Shown: positions 1 to 11,104 of the stretch, piece by piece
Layout: each line of letters starts with the position of its first letter
How positions within the stretch are numbered: the first letter of the stretch is position 1
Assembly (NCBI RefSeq): GCF_022023855.1
Contig: NZ_CP059449.1
Location: 2,268,501 to 2,332,500 of the forward strand
Direction: 5' to 3'
Length of the DNA stretch: 64,000 bases
From: Azospirillum brasilense
GTDB lineage: Bacteria > Pseudomonadota > Alphaproteobacteria > Azospirillales > Azospirillaceae
Translations under genes and position numbers: made by a program
The notes under the pieces: generated by a model
What the model saw: the letters and a program-made list of their open reading frames with translations, nothing else
Databases searched by the model: none
What the model was told of the DNA's origin: nothing

Positions 1-714
1 GCCCGCGACGGTGGCGTGCTGGTCCGCGCCGGCCACACGGAAGCCTCGGTGGACATCGCCCGCATGGCCGGGATGACCGCGGCGGGCGTGATCTGCGAGA
101 TCATGAACGACGACGGCACCATGGCCCGCCTGCCGGATCTGGTGAAGTTCGCGCAGTTCCATGGGCTGAAGGTGGGCACCATCGCCGACCTGATCGCCTA
201 CCGCCGCCGCACCGAGACGATCGTCGAGCAGAAGCTGGCGGCGACCCTGGACAGCCGCTTCGGCGGACGTTTCCAGATGTACGTCTACGTCAACAAGGTG
301 GCCTACGCGGAGCACATCGCCCTGGTGCGCGGCGACATCTCCGGCGACGAGCCGGTGCTGGTGCGCATGCACGCCCTGTCGGTGCTGGACGACGTGCTGG
401 GCGACCGGAGTGCCGCGCGCGACGGCGAGCTTCAGGCCTCCATGGAGATGATCGCGCGGGAAGGCCGCGGCGTGATCGTCCTGCTGCGCGAGCCGATGGC
501 GAACAGCCTCACGGAATCGGTCAAAGCGCGGCTGGAAGGCCACGACAACCCGACGCCCGCCCTGCGGGATTATGGTGTCGGCGCGCAGATCCTGCTGGAC
601 CTGGGCGTGCGCGACATGGTTCTGCTGTCGAACCGCAAGAAGTCCATCATCGGGCTGGAGGGGTACGGCCTGACCGTGCTCGGCCACCGCCCGATTCCCC
701 TGCAAGACCAGTAA
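1..714 (+). CDS. ribBA: RibBA, 3' part: DHBP synthase end plus degenerate GTP cyclohydrolase II domain (5' truncated by window)
   Basis: The frame is open from the first base (ARDGGVLVRAGHTEASVDI), so the start lies left of the window; 237 residues are visible. The first ~75 are the end of 3,4-dihydroxy-2-butanone 4-phosphate synthase (HTEASVDIARMAG), which makes the four-carbon unit of riboflavin from ribulose 5-phosphate. The rest aligns with GTP cyclohydrolase II (DYGVGAQILLDLGV, GLEGYGL). Its zinc-binding Cys triad is missing: where active enzymes have a GSLRCDCG-type segment this protein reads LVRMHALSVLDDVLGDR. The GTP cyclohydrolase activity is therefore probably lost and only the RibB activity retained (inference). 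It is followed after 21 bp by ribH in the same direction, consistent with a rib operon. Confidence 0.9.
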   Translation, partial: ARDGGVLVRAGHTEASVDIARMAGMTAAGVICEIMNDDGTMARLPDLVKFAQFHGLKVGTIADLIAYRRRTETIVEQKLAATLDSRFGGRFQMYVYVNKVAYAEHIALVRGDISGDEPVLVRMHALSVLDDVLGDRSAARDGELQASMEMIAREGRGVIVLLREPMANSLTESVKARLEGHDNPTPALRDYGVGAQILLDLGVRDMVLLSNRKKSIIGLEGYGLTVLGHRPIPLQDQ

Positions 715-735
715 CCGCCAGCCGAGCGACCCGAG

Positions 736-1200
736 ATGACCGAAAAGCCCCATCTGATGATCGTGGAAGCCCGCTTCTACGAGGACATCGCCGACGAGCT
801 GGTGAAAGGCGCCATCGCCGAGATCGAGAAGGAGGGCGCCACCTATCAGCGCGTCTCGGTCCCGGGATGCCTGGAGATTCCGGCGGCGATCCTGTACGCC
901 CTGCGCTCCATGGACTTCTTCACGGCGCGCAAGCGCTTCGACGGCTATGTCGGGCTGGGCTGCGTGATCCGCGGCGAGACCACCCATTACGACATCGTCT
1001 GCAACGAGAGCGCCCGCGGTCTCCAGGACCTCGCGCTGCGCTACGCGCTGGCCATCGGCAACGGCGTGCTGACGGTGGAGAACCGAGAGCAGGCCTGGGC
1101 GCGGGCCTCCGTGACGGCCAAGAACAAGGGCGGTTTCGCGGCGCGCGCCTGCCTTGACATGATCGAACTTAAGCGCCAATTCCGCCTCTATCCGCGGTGA
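736..1200 (+). CDS. ribH: 6,7-dimethyl-8-ribityllumazine synthase
   Basis: 154 residues, the usual length for lumazine synthase. The enzyme condenses the RibB product with 5-amino-6-ribitylamino-uracil in the penultimate step of riboflavin synthesis and forms cytoplasmic oligomers. Visible signatures are the substrate loop VPGCLEIPAA near residue 43 and the GCVIRGETTHYDIVCNES block around residues 77-95, which carries the conserved histidine of the active site. The Cys in VPGCLEIP replaces the more common GAFE-type sequence. It sits between ribBA and nusB on the same strand, the common alphaproteobacterial order. Confidence 0.95.
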   Translation: MTEKPHLMIVEARFYEDIADELVKGAIAEIEKEGATYQRVSVPGCLEIPAAILYALRSMDFFTARKRFDGYVGLGCVIRGETTHYDIVCNESARGLQDLALRYALAIGNGVLTVENREQAWARASVTAKNKGGFAARACLDMIELKRQFRLYPR

Positions 1201-1233
1201 CCCCGCGGTGCAATTCCTGACAGTAAGAGCATC

Positions 1234-1806
1234 ATGAGCAACGACGACGCGGCTGGCCGCGCGAAACAGAAGCGCGGCTCCCGGAACCGGACGGGTGGCG
1301 GATCGGCCAAGGCCCGGCGCAAGGCCGCGCGCCTTGCCACCGTCCAGGCCCTGTACCAGATCGACCAGAACCAGATCGAACCGACCGGCATCGCCGTGGA
1401 ATCCGTGATCGGCGAATTCGTCAATCACCGGCTGGGTGAGGAGATCGACGGGGCGAAGTTCGTCGCCGCCGATCCGCAGCTGTTCGCCGACATCGTCCGT
1501 GGTGTCGCGCACCGCCGGGCGGAGGTCGACGGCATGCTGGCCTCGGCCCTGGAGCCGCGCTACGCGCTGGACCGCCTGGAATTGCTGATGCGCGCCATCC
1601 TGCGGGCCGGCGCCTATGAGCTGTTCGTCCACAACGACACGCACCCGCGCATCCTCATCAGCGAGTATGTGGACGTGGCGCACGCCTTCTTCGCGGGGCG
1701 AGAGCCGGGCATGGTGAACGGCGTGCTCGACCATGTGGCCCGCGCGCTGCGGCCGGACGAACTGGCCCAGCCGGACCCCAGCCGTGACCAGCCCAAAGAC
1801 CGCTAG
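1234..1806 (+). CDS. nusB: Transcription antitermination factor NusB
   Basis: 190 residues. NusB binds boxA RNA with NusE/S10 during antitermination of rRNA operons. The basic N-terminal stretch (KARRKAARLATVQALYQID) starts the all-helical fold. The C-terminal part has the conserved LLMRAILRAGAYEL and ILISEYVDVAHAFF helices and a GMVNGVLD segment, all typical of NusB. The N-terminal ~25 residues before KARRKAAR are an extension rich in Lys, Arg and Gly that could add RNA affinity. It follows ribH after 33 bp, and its end overlaps the likely start of thiL by 23 bp, suggesting translational coupling. Confidence 0.95.
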   Translation: MSNDDAAGRAKQKRGSRNRTGGGSAKARRKAARLATVQALYQIDQNQIEPTGIAVESVIGEFVNHRLGEEIDGAKFVAADPQLFADIVRGVAHRRAEVDGMLASALEPRYALDRLELLMRAILRAGAYELFVHNDTHPRILISEYVDVAHAFFAGREPGMVNGVLDHVARALRPDELAQPDPSRDQPKDR

Positions 1807-2803
1807 GGCACAGACCGGCAAGCCGCTCGGCGAGTTCGGGCGGATCGACCGTTACTTCAGGCCGCTGGCGTCCGGTTTTCCGGGCGCCCGCGGGCTTGCC
1901 GACGACGCCGCCGTGTTCGGCGTTCCACCGGACCAGGAACTGGTCGTCACCACGGACGCCATGGTGGCGGGCGTCCATTTCTTTCCCGACGACGCGCCCG
2001 GCGACATCGCCGCAAAGCTGCTGCGCACCAACCTGTCGGACCTCGCCGCCATGGGGGCGGTTCCATACGCCTACACCCTGGTCACCGCCCTGCCGAAGAC
2101 GGTGGGGGAGGACTGGCTGGCCGGCTTCGCCGCCGGTCTTGGCGAGGATCAGGCCCGGTTCGGCATCGCGCTGGCGGGCGGCGACTCGGTTTCGACCTCC
2201 GGCCCCATCACCCTGTCGGTGACCGCCTTCGGGCTGGTGCCGAAGGGCGGGGCGGTGCCGCGTTGGGGCGGGCGGCCCGGCGACCGCGTCTACGTCACCG
2301 GCACCATCGGCGACGCGGCGCTCGGCCTGCGGATCGCCTACGGAACGCTGGAGGTGACCGACGACTCGGCGCGCGCCGTGCTGCTGGGGCGTCTGCGGCG
2401 GCCCGATCCGCGGACCACGCTGGGGCCGCGTCTGGTCGGGCTGGCGACCGGTTGCCTGGATGTCTCCGACGGTCTGGTCGCGGATCTCGGCCATCTGTGC
2501 GAGGAATCGGGCTGCGCCGCGGTTCTGGAGTCGGGCCGCGTGCCACTGTCGGGTGCCGCAAGGTCGGTGATCGGCGACGATCCCGTGCGCTTCGCCATGG
2601 CTCTGACCGGCGGCGACGACTACGAGCTGCTCTTCACCGCCGCGGAGGACGCCGCGCCGGCGCTCGCCGCTCTGTCGGCGGAGACCGGCGTTCCGGTGAC
2701 GGCCATCGGCCATCTCGTGGAGGGGGCGGCGGAAGACGTCACAGTGACCGATGCGAAGGGGCGGGTTCTCGACCTGCCGACTCGCGGCTGGGACCATTTC
2801 TGA
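1784..2803 (+). CDS. thiL: Thiamine-monophosphate kinase
   Basis: 339 residues from the GTG at 1784; a frame upstream is open to an ATG at 1733, but that would add 17 residues encoded wholly inside nusB. ThiL phosphorylates thiamine monophosphate to the active cofactor thiamine diphosphate. It begins with the usual GEFGRIDRYF block. Next come ADDAAVF with the metal-binding Asp pair, the conserved VVTTDAMVAGVHF, and the LAGGDSVSTSGPITLSVTAFG segment. Further on are CLDVSDGLVADLGHL and a C-terminal TGGDDYELLF. The overlap with nusB indicates coupling within a ribBA-ribH-nusB-thiL operon. The exact start is the only real uncertainty. Confidence 0.93.
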   Translation: MTSPKTARAQTGKPLGEFGRIDRYFRPLASGFPGARGLADDAAVFGVPPDQELVVTTDAMVAGVHFFPDDAPGDIAAKLLRTNLSDLAAMGAVPYAYTLVTALPKTVGEDWLAGFAAGLGEDQARFGIALAGGDSVSTSGPITLSVTAFGLVPKGGAVPRWGGRPGDRVYVTGTIGDAALGLRIAYGTLEVTDDSARAVLLGRLRRPDPRTTLGPRLVGLATGCLDVSDGLVADLGHLCEESGCAAVLESGRVPLSGAARSVIGDDPVRFAMALTGGDDYELLFTAAEDAAPALAALSAETGVPVTAIGHLVEGAAEDVTVTDAKGRVLDLPTRGWDHF

Positions 2804-2886
2804 CAGCCTCCTGGTGGCGCGACTCCGCTTAACGCAATCGAAAGCAGGGCGGCGCTAGGCTCGATCCGTTCCGTATCCGGGAAGGG

Positions 2887-3351
2887 ATGGGTGTGATCAA
2901 GGCCGTCATATTGCTGGTTTTGGGCCTGCTGCTGCTGGGTGGCGCGGGCTTCGGCGGCTGGATGATCTACAACAAGTATTTCGTCGAGCATGAGGAGTCG
3001 GCCCCCAAAAAGGAGGAGCCGCCGCCCAAGCCGCCCACCGGCTTCGTTCGCATGGCTCCCTTCGTGGTTCCGGCCATCGGCACACAGAAGGTCGAGCAGT
3101 TCGTGACCGTGGTCGTCACGCTGGAGGTCGTTCTCGACAAGATTCCCTATGTCCAAGCCCGCCAGCCGCTCGTCTACGACCGCTGCCTGTCGGCCCTCTA
3201 TGCCGCTGTGGACGACCGGTCGGTGATGACGGGCAACTTGGTCAACATCATTGCCGTAAAAGAGAAACTTGCCGCCGCCGCCGCGAAAGTCGTGGGAGAG
3301 GGTGTGGTGCAAAATGTTCTTGTTCAGGTGGTTACACAGCGCAATTTGTAA
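2887..3351 (+). CDS. FliL-like single-pass membrane protein
   Basis: 154 residues with one strong N-terminal membrane segment (about residues 5-28), a short charged/proline linker ([10 protein letters not shown]) and a periplasmic domain of ~110 residues. That layout and the [10 protein letters not shown] strand recall FliL, a flagellar stator-associated protein, but the match is weak and no flagellar gene is nearby, so the role is unassigned. The best ribosome-binding site (GGAAGGG, 2880-2886) abuts the ATG at 2887 and is better spaced for a GTG at 2893, which would remove two residues. It lies between thiL and hppA on the same strand. Confidence 0.7.
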   Translation: MGVIKAVILLVLGLLLLGGAGFGGWMIYNKYFVEHEESAPKKEEPPPKPPTGFVRMAPFVVPAIGTQKVEQFVTVVVTLEVVLDKIPYVQARQPLVYDRCLSALYAAVDDRSVMTGNLVNIIAVKEKLAAAAAKVVGEGVVQNVLVQVVTQRNL

Positions 3352-3556
3352 CCGTTCTGAAAAAAGCCTATCCGAAAGTCAGGAGCGCCTCGGCCAAATC
3401 GCCGCGCCTATTCGGGCGTGGCGGCTGTTGCATTGTGCCATTCTCTTCGGCATCCTTTTTCGGAACAACTCGCCCGTCATCCACCTTCGTTTGTACGGGT
3501 CGTTCTCACGACAAGGCGGTAATCGGGCCCGAAACCATAAGAATTTGGGGGAACCG

Positions 3557-5659
<2,103 letters not shown>

Positions 5660-5694
5660 CTTAAGATCGGCCGATCCCGGATCGGCCCCAAAAG

Positions 5695-5720
5695 AAAAGC
5701 CCCGCGAAAGCGGGGCTTTT
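5695..5720 (+). terminator. Rho-independent terminator of hppA (probably bidirectional)
   Basis: A perfect stem AAAAGCCCCGC / GCGGGGCTTTT flanks a GAAA loop and runs into T residues. The A-rich left flank gives a U-tail on the other strand too, so it can also end the convergent bamE transcript, whose stop codon lies 24 bp further on. Confidence 0.9.
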
Positions 5721-5744
5721 CGTGTCTCTGCAGACCGAATGGCG

Positions 5745-6212
5745 TCAGCGGCCGGGGCCGCGGTTGCGCGAATCCTTGGCGGAGAAGCGCCCGACGTTGC
5801 CGAGCATCTGTTCGAGGAAGCTCAGCTCACGACCGGCGGTGGGGGTGCTGCGATCGACGATGTCGATCTGCTGGCCGTCGGTGGCGTCGAGCTGCTTCAT
5901 CTCCGTCACCACGCCCGCGTCGTCGAAATGGACGACGACGACACGGCGCTCCATCACGCTCGGCTGGAAGAAGGCGACCTTCTCCGTCTTCTGGCCGATG
6001 TAGTACCAGACATTCTGGTCGAAGGTTCCCACGGAGGTCGGCGTGCCGAGGATGTCCGCCACATCCTCCCGCCGCGACTGGCCGGCCTTGATCTCGGCGA
6101 TGCGGTCGGGGTCCGCCATGTTGCCGCGGGTCGCCACGGTGGGCGAGCACGCGGAGACGGCGAGACCCAGAAAGGCGAAGGCGCACAGCGCCGAAGGAAT
6201 CGATCTCGTCAT
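5745..6212 (-). CDS. bamE: Outer membrane protein assembly factor BamE (SmpA/OmlA lipoprotein)
   Basis: 155 residues from the ATG at 6212. The N-terminus is a lipoprotein signal peptide ending in LAVSAC, so the mature protein starts with a lipidated Cys. BamE is a small accessory lipoprotein of the BAM complex that inserts beta-barrel proteins into the outer membrane. The IKAGQSRREDVADILGTP segment and the NVWYYIG strand around residues 60-75 are characteristic of the SmpA/OmlA fold. It is transcribed away from the cytochrome bc1 chaperone gene, with 129 bp between the two starts. The open frame continues upstream to 6893 but that part is antisense to the neighbour and not coding. Confidence 0.9.
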   Translation of the reverse strand: MTRSIPSALCAFAFLGLAVSACSPTVATRGNMADPDRIAEIKAGQSRREDVADILGTPTSVGTFDQNVWYYIGQKTEKVAFFQPSVMERRVVVVHFDDAGVVTEMKQLDATDGQQIDIVDRSTPTAGRELSFLEQMLGNVGRFSAKDSRNRGPGR

Positions 6213-6341
6213 GGTGCTCAGGCTATGATGGCGCGGGAGGACCGCCGGACCCTTGCGGCAGGCCGGACTCCGCCCGCAATGCCGGGACAATCGCATCGCG
6301 CGGTTTGTCCTGTCAACGAAACTCCGAGCGAGAGAGAAACC

Positions 6342-6887
6342 GTGCTTGACCGCCTGTTCCGGCGTCGGCGTGAAGCCCGCGCCGTCGCCGATTTCTATCT
6401 CACCATCGCAGCGCAGGCCCGCCTGCCGGCCTTCTACCGTGACCTTGGGGTTCCCGACACGCTGGACGGGCGCTTTGACATGGTGGTGCTTCACGTCTTC
6501 TTGGTGATGCGCCGCCTGAAAGGGCAGGGGGCTGCTGCCGCGGACCGCTCGCGCCTGCTCTTCGAGGCGATGATCGATCATTTCGAAAAGTCGCTGGTGG
6601 AGCAGGGGGTGGGCGACAGCGGAGTCGGGCGGCGCATCAAGACCATGGCGCGCGGCATCGCCGGCCGGATCGAGGTCTACGACCGTGCGCTCGCCGACGA
6701 AGGCGACGCGGCGTTGCAGGTTGCGCTCGACAACAACGTTTATGGCACCGCATCGGAGGTCCCGCCGCAGCGGCTGGCCGTCCTGGCGGCCTATGTCCGG
6801 CGCGAGGCCGCCGGGCTGGAGACGCAACCGCTGGAGTCGCTCATGGCCGGAGAGGTCCGCTTCGGTCCGCCTCCCGGCGCCGGCTGA
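6342..6887 (+). CDS. Ubiquinol-cytochrome c chaperone family protein (CBP3/UQCC1-like)
   Basis: 181 residues from a GTG at 6342 preceded by GAGAGAGAAAC. The protein matches the CBP3-type fold found in alphaproteobacteria and mitochondria: an N-terminal helix with basic residues (LDRLFRRRRE), then FYLTIAAQARLPAFYRDLGVPDT, VVLHVFLVMRRLKGQG and a C-terminal YDRALADEGDAALQVALDNNVYG segment. In mitochondria the family assists cytochrome b synthesis and bc1 complex assembly; a parallel role in the bacterial membrane is inferred. It is divergent from bamE and upstream of the DUF177-rpmF block, a typical alphaproteobacterial neighbourhood. Confidence 0.85.
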   Translation: MLDRLFRRRREARAVADFYLTIAAQARLPAFYRDLGVPDTLDGRFDMVVLHVFLVMRRLKGQGAAAADRSRLLFEAMIDHFEKSLVEQGVGDSGVGRRIKTMARGIAGRIEVYDRALADEGDAALQVALDNNVYGTASEVPPQRLAVLAAYVRREAAGLETQPLESLMAGEVRFGPPPGAG

Positions 6888-7019
6888 TCGCACCCATCGG
6901 GTCTCTCCTTACTATAGGCCGCGCCAATTGGACTTGCCTTTCCCGGCGTCCGAATTCATCTGACACTGAGACGAAGGCGCCCGCTCCAGAACGGGCGCTG
7001 TGACAAGGAACTGCCTGAT

Positions 7020-7628
7020 ATGCGCAACACGCCCCCGCTCTCCGCCGGCCCTGCTCCGGAATTCTCGCGCATCGTCCGCGCCGACGCCGTCCACCGCGAC
7101 GGCGATCTGGTCGAAACCATCGAGGCGACGGAGGCCGAGCGCAAGGCGCTGGCCGAGCGGTTCGAATTGGAGGGAATCGGACGACTGATCGCCCGGGTCC
7201 GCCTGCGCTCCGTGCGCGGCGGACAGATGGTGCGCGTCGAAGGGGAACTGGAGGCCGACGTGGTGCAGACCTGCGTCATCACGCTGGAGCCGGTGCCCGC
7301 CCAGGTTTCCGACCGCTTTGGCGCTCTGTTCGCGCCGGAGTCGATGGTCCCCGGCGAGGAGGACGAGATCGAGATCGACCCGAACGTCCCCGAGGAGGAC
7401 ATTCCGGAGGCGATGAGCAACGGACGCATCGACATCGGCGAATTGGCCGCCCAGCATTTGTCCCTGGCGCTCGACCCCTATCCTCATGCAGAAGGCGTGG
7501 CGTTCGACGGATACAGCGAAGGCGAAGAGGAGGAGGAGGCTGCGGCCCCCGCCGATGATGATGCCGGCGCCGATCCGGAGAAGCCGAACCCGTTCGCCGC
7601 GCTGGAACGTCTGAAACGACAGAATTGA
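7020..7628 (+). CDS. yceD: DUF177 (YceD-family) protein
   Basis: 202 residues. The DUF177 core runs from EFSRIVRADAVHRDG to the strand LEADVVQTCVITLEPVPAQVSDRF, followed by an acidic region (EEDEIEIDPNVPEEDIPEAM) and the conserved GRIDIGELAAQHLSLALDPYP. The C-terminal 40 residues are very acidic, ending in a short KPNPFAALERLKRQ helix, as usual for the family. YceD is almost always encoded just upstream of rpmF and has been linked to 23S rRNA/50S metabolism; the exact role is not settled. Here rpmF starts 105 bp downstream behind a terminator-like hairpin. Confidence 0.9.
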   Translation: MRNTPPLSAGPAPEFSRIVRADAVHRDGDLVETIEATEAERKALAERFELEGIGRLIARVRLRSVRGGQMVRVEGELEADVVQTCVITLEPVPAQVSDRFGALFAPESMVPGEEDEIEIDPNVPEEDIPEAMSNGRIDIGELAAQHLSLALDPYPHAEGVAFDGYSEGEEEEEAAAPADDDAGADPEKPNPFAALERLKRQN

Positions 7629-7684
7629 GGGCGGAACGGGCTTGCCCTTCGGGGGCAATTGCCGTATTGAATGCCGCTCGCGTC

Positions 7685-7711
7685 AGGCGGCCCCTCTTCG
7701 GGCCGCCTTTT
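7685..7711 (+). terminator. Terminator-like hairpin in the yceD-rpmF spacer (possible attenuator)
   Basis: AGGCGGCCC and GGGCCGCCT form a perfect 9 bp stem around CTCTTC, followed by TTT. It ends only 22 bp before the rpmF start codon. It could either end most yceD transcripts or act as an attenuator controlling L32 synthesis. Confidence 0.6.
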
Positions 7712-7733
7712 ACAATGAAGAGAGTTTACGGCC

Positions 7734-7919
7734 ATGGCTGTTCCGAAGAAGAAGACCTCCAAGTCGCGCCGCAACATGCGTCGCTCGCACCACGCTCTCC
7801 CGACCTCGTCCTACGCCGAGTGCTCGAACTGCGGCGAGCTGAAGCGCCCGCACCATGTCTGCGGCTCTTGCGGTCACTACGACCAGCGCGAAGTGGTTCA
7901 GAGCGCTCCGGCGGCCTGA
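7734..7919 (+). CDS. rpmF: 50S ribosomal protein L32
   Basis: 61 residues, with the hallmark start [20 protein letters not shown]. Two CxxC pairs (CSNC and CGSC) make the zinc ribbon of the C+ form of L32. Basic N-terminal residues bind 23S rRNA. It lies between yceD and plsX as in most proteobacteria, linking ribosome and phospholipid synthesis genes. Confidence 0.97.
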   Translation: MAVPKKKTSKSRRNMRRSHHALPTSSYAECSNCGELKRPHHVCGSCGHYDQREVVQSAPAA

Positions 7920-7968
7920 TGGCGGTTTGGTTGGCCGCCCTACGTCCTAGCCAGGGAGCCTGTCCGCG

Positions 7969-9021
7969 GTGAGCCAGCGCCTGACCATTGCCCTTGATGC
8001 CATGGGCGGTGACAAAGGACCCGACATGGTGATTGCCGGGGCGGATATCGCCCGCGAGCGTCACCCGCAGGTGCATTACCTGCTGTTCGGGGACACCGCC
8101 CGCATCGAGCCGCTGCTCGCGCAGCGGCCCGCCTTGAGAGCGGTGGCCGAGGTGCGCCACACCCCGGACGCTGTGGCCGGCGACGCCAAGCCGTCGGTCG
8201 CGTTGCGCGCCGGGCGCCAGTCGAGCATGCGTCTCGCCATCGACTCGGTGGCGGGCGGGCAAGCCGCCTGTGTGGTCTCCGCCGGCAACACCGGCGCGCT
8301 CATGGCCATGGCCAAGTTCGTGCTGAAGACGATTCCCGGAATCGACCGTCCGGCCATCGCCTCATTCTTCCCGACCCTGCGCGGGGAGAGCGTCATGCTC
8401 GACCTCGGCGCCAACACCGAATGCCAGCCCGAGAACCTCGTGCAGTTCGCCGTGATGGGCGCGGTCTTCGCGCGCACCGCGCTGAACCTGTCCGAGCCGA
8501 CCATCGGCGTGCTGAACATCGGTTCGGAAGAGGTGAAGGGGAATGAGGTGGTGCGCGCCGCCGCGACCCGTCTGCGCGAAATGCCGCTGCCCGGGCGTTT
8601 CCACGGATTCGTCGAGGGCAACGACATCGCCACCGGCACGGTGGACGTGATCGTCACCGACGGCTTCACCGGCAACGTCGCCCTGAAGACCGCCGAAGGC
8701 ACGGCGAAGCTCTTCACGGAGTTCCTGCGCCGGACGTTCCAGTCCTCCTGGACGGCGCGTCTCGGCTACCTGCTGGCCCGCGGGGCCTTCAAGCGGTTGA
8801 AGCAGCGCACCGATCCGCGCCGCTACAACGGCGCCATGTTCCTGGGCCTGCGCGGCGTCTGCGTGAAGAGCCACGGGGGCACCGACGCCATCGGGTTCGC
8901 CAACGCCATCGGTGTGGCCTACAATCTGGCGGCAAACGGTTTCAACGACCGAATCAAGGAAGAGATGCAGCGTCTCGCCGACGCCAAGCCTCTTCCCGAC
9001 ACGAAGGCGGCGGCGGTCTAA
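7969..9021 (+). CDS. plsX: Phosphate acyltransferase PlsX
   Basis: 350 residues from a GTG at 7969. PlsX converts acyl-ACP and phosphate into acyl phosphate, the acyl donor used by PlsY for glycerol-3-phosphate acylation at the membrane. The start [15 protein letters not shown] is the family signature, followed by [14 protein letters not shown] sequence (here [17 protein letters not shown]), [18 protein letters not shown] and [17 protein letters not shown]. The length is normal. It follows rpmF after 49 bp and is separated from fabH by only 4 bp. Confidence 0.97.
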   Translation: MSQRLTIALDAMGGDKGPDMVIAGADIARERHPQVHYLLFGDTARIEPLLAQRPALRAVAEVRHTPDAVAGDAKPSVALRAGRQSSMRLAIDSVAGGQAACVVSAGNTGALMAMAKFVLKTIPGIDRPAIASFFPTLRGESVMLDLGANTECQPENLVQFAVMGAVFARTALNLSEPTIGVLNIGSEEVKGNEVVRAAATRLREMPLPGRFHGFVEGNDIATGTVDVIVTDGFTGNVALKTAEGTAKLFTEFLRRTFQSSWTARLGYLLARGAFKRLKQRTDPRRYNGAMFLGLRGVCVKSHGGTDAIGFANAIGVAYNLAANGFNDRIKEEMQRLADAKPLPDTKAAAV

Positions 9022-9025
9022 CATC

Positions 9026-9997
9026 ATGGTCAAGCGTTCCCGAGTTCTCGGCTGCGGTTCCTACCTCCCGGCCAACGTCGTCACGAATCGCGACCTTGAA
9101 GCCCGCGTGGACACCTCGGACGAGTGGATCGTCCAGCGCACCGGCATCAAGTCGCGCCACATCGCCGCCGACGGGGAACTGACTTCCGACCTCGCCATCG
9201 CCGCGGCGACCCGCGCGCTGGAGCATGCTGGGGTGGACGCCGCCAGCATCGACTGCATCGTGCTGGCGACGACAACTCCGGACAACACCTTCCCGGCGAC
9301 CGCGACGAAGGTGCAGGCGGCGCTGGGGACCAAGGGCTTCGCCCTGGACATCCAGGCGGTGTGCGCCGGCTTTGTCTACGCGATGTCGATCGCCGACAAC
9401 TTCATCCGCATCGGGCAGGCCAACCGCGCTCTGGTCATCGGTGCGGAGACCTTCTCCCGCCTGCTCGACTGGAAGGACCGCACCACCTGCGTCCTGTTTG
9501 GCGACGGCGCCGGGGCCGTGGTGATGGACGGCTACGACGCCGCCGGGACCTCGGCGGACCGCGGCGTTCTGTCCACCCACCTGCATTCGGACGGCGCCCA
9601 GTACGGGCTGCTCTACGTCGATGGCGGCCCGTCCACCACCGGCACGGCCGGTCATGTGCGGATGAACGGCCAGGACGTGTTCCGCCACGCCGTCAGCAAG
9701 CTGTCCTCGGTCGTCGAGGAAGCCCTGGCGGCCAACGGTCTGGAGCCGTCGGCGGTGGACTGGCTGGTGCCGCACCAGGCCAACCAGCGGATCATCGACG
9801 GCATCGCCCGCAAGCTGAAGCTGCCGACCGACAAGGTTGTGCTGACGGTGGACCGCCACGGCAACACCTCCGCCGCCTCGATCCCGCTGGCGCTGTGCGA
9901 AGCGGTGCATGACGGCCGCGTGAAGCGTGGCGACCTGATCCTCATGGAAGCCATCGGCGGTGGACTGACCTGGGGTGCTGCGATGGTGCGCTGGTAA
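9026..9997 (+). CDS. fabH: Beta-ketoacyl-ACP synthase III
   Basis: 323 residues from the ATG at 9026; the frame upstream overlaps plsX and lacks similarity. FabH condenses acetyl-CoA with malonyl-ACP and so starts fatty acid synthesis. The Cys-His-Asn triad is visible: AVCAGFVYA near residue 113, VPHQANQRI near residue 250 and the Asn of [10 protein letters not shown] near residue 280. The start [15 protein letters not shown] and the [16 protein letters not shown] block are typical. It is translationally close to plsX and followed by a terminator-like hairpin before ihfA. Confidence 0.97.
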   Translation: MVKRSRVLGCGSYLPANVVTNRDLEARVDTSDEWIVQRTGIKSRHIAADGELTSDLAIAAATRALEHAGVDAASIDCIVLATTTPDNTFPATATKVQAALGTKGFALDIQAVCAGFVYAMSIADNFIRIGQANRALVIGAETFSRLLDWKDRTTCVLFGDGAGAVVMDGYDAAGTSADRGVLSTHLHSDGAQYGLLYVDGGPSTTGTAGHVRMNGQDVFRHAVSKLSSVVEEALAANGLEPSAVDWLVPHQANQRIIDGIARKLKLPTDKVVLTVDRHGNTSAASIPLALCEAVHDGRVKRGDLILMEAIGGGLTWGAAMVRW

Positions 9998-10001
9998 GCG
10001 G

Positions 10002-10036
10002 CGCACCCGCTTCGCTTCCCCCGCACGGGTGCGTTT
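10002..10036 (+). terminator. Probable terminator after fabH
   Basis: CGCACCCG and CGGGTGCG form an 8 bp stem with a 16-base loop followed by TTT, starting 5 bp after the fabH stop codon. Confidence 0.5.
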
Positions 10037-10136
10037 GCTGCGCTGCTCACAACGACGCGATCCAAGCTTTTGAATTGACCGGGTTCTTTCCCCGGATTAC
10101 GGTTTTTCCCCTATGGTTTCGGGGGGGAAGCGAACC

Positions 10137-10475
10137 ATGTCACAGAACACCGTCACCCGCGCGCAGCTCAGCGAAGCGGTCTACCAAGAGGTCGGCCTGT
10201 CGCGTAACGAATCCGCCGATCTGGTCGAAAGCGTCCTGGAGGAGATCTCCGACGCCCTGGCCCGCGGCGAGATGGTCAAGATCTCGTCCTTCGGCAGTTT
10301 CCAGATCCGGCAGAAGGGGCAGCGGGTCGGCCGCAACCCGAAGACCGGCGAAGAGGTTCCGATTCTGCCCAGGCGCGTCCTGGTCTTCCGGGCGAGCCAC
10401 GTCCTGAAGAACCGCATCAACGAGGTCGTTGAGGCGGAGGAAGCCGAGGCGCAGCGCGTGAAGGCGGTCTCCTGA
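10137..10475 (+). CDS. ihfA: Integration host factor subunit alpha
   Basis: 112 residues from the ATG at 10137, preceded by GGGGGGGAAG at optimal spacing. IHF is a DNA-bending heterodimer used in sigma-54 promoters, recombination and replication. The HU/IHF fold is plain: [20 protein letters not shown], then [29 protein letters not shown], with the beta arm containing RNPKTGE and the Pro that intercalates into DNA. The C-terminal ~15 residues ([15 protein letters not shown]) are a species-level extension. The pair with a MerR-family gene directly downstream is conserved in alphaproteobacteria. Confidence 0.95.
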   Translation: MSQNTVTRAQLSEAVYQEVGLSRNESADLVESVLEEISDALARGEMVKISSFGSFQIRQKGQRVGRNPKTGEEVPILPRRVLVFRASHVLKNRINEVVEAEEAEAQRVKAVS

Positions 10476-10515
10476 TCCGCCGCACGAACCGGCCGACAAC
10501 AAGGGTTTCCCGGAT

Positions 10516-11019
10516 ATGAAGGCGCGCGGCACCACGAAGTCCGCCACGGCGTTCCGCACGATCAGCGAGGTGTCGTCCGACCTGGACGTGCCGCAGCATG
10601 TGCTGCGTTTCTGGGAGGGCAAGTTCCCGCAACTCCGTCCGCTCAAGCGCGGCGGAGGGCGGCGCTACTACCGTCCGGAAGACGTGGACCTGCTGCGGCA
10701 AATTCAGAACCTTCTGTATGGCGAGGGCTACACGATCAAGGGTGTCCAGCGCCTTCTGAAGGACGGCAAGGTGGACGGCGATCCGGACGTCCGGAGGGTG
10801 GAGGAAGCGCCGGAGGAACCGGATGCCCCCGACACCTTTGAGGTCGTTCCGGACGATGCGGCCGTGGCCTTGCTCGACGGGGAGGAGGGTGCTCCGGTCG
10901 TTGCGCTCGATGGCCTGTCGGACACCATCCGGCAGGCCATCGCCCAGGCGCTCGACGAGTTGAGGGAAGCGCATCTTCTGCTCGCGGTGGGAGAGGAAAA
11001 AGAAATTCGAGAGGTGTGA
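10516..11019 (+). CDS. MerR family transcriptional regulator (ihfA-linked type)
   Basis: 167 residues. An N-terminal MerR winged helix ([28 protein letters not shown], then [18 protein letters not shown]) is followed by the [19 protein letters not shown] helix. The C-terminal ~85 residues are acidic and end in a short helix, with no Cys cluster for metal sensing. The HVLRFWE motif marks the subgroup found next to ihfA in alphaproteobacteria; its targets are not known to me. It starts 40 bp after ihfA, so the two are probably cotranscribed. Confidence 0.88.
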   Translation: MKARGTTKSATAFRTISEVSSDLDVPQHVLRFWEGKFPQLRPLKRGGGRRYYRPEDVDLLRQIQNLLYGEGYTIKGVQRLLKDGKVDGDPDVRRVEEAPEEPDAPDTFEVVPDDAAVALLDGEEGAPVVALDGLSDTIRQAIAQALDELREAHLLLAVGEEKEIREV

Positions 11020-11039
11020 AAAAAAGTGAACTGTAGCGC

Positions 11040-11068
11040 TTGCGTTGGACCAAGGTCCCGGCTATAGT
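11040..11068 (+). promoter_or_regulatory. Sigma-70-like promoter of tRNA-Pro
   Basis: TTGCGT (11040-11045) and TATAGT (11063-11068) are separated by exactly 17 bp and lie 37 bp before the mature tRNA 5' end, right after the merR gene. Confidence 0.65.
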
Positions 11069-11104
11069 CCCGCTCCCTTCCAGAACGAAGGGCGGTCCGT
11101 CGAA

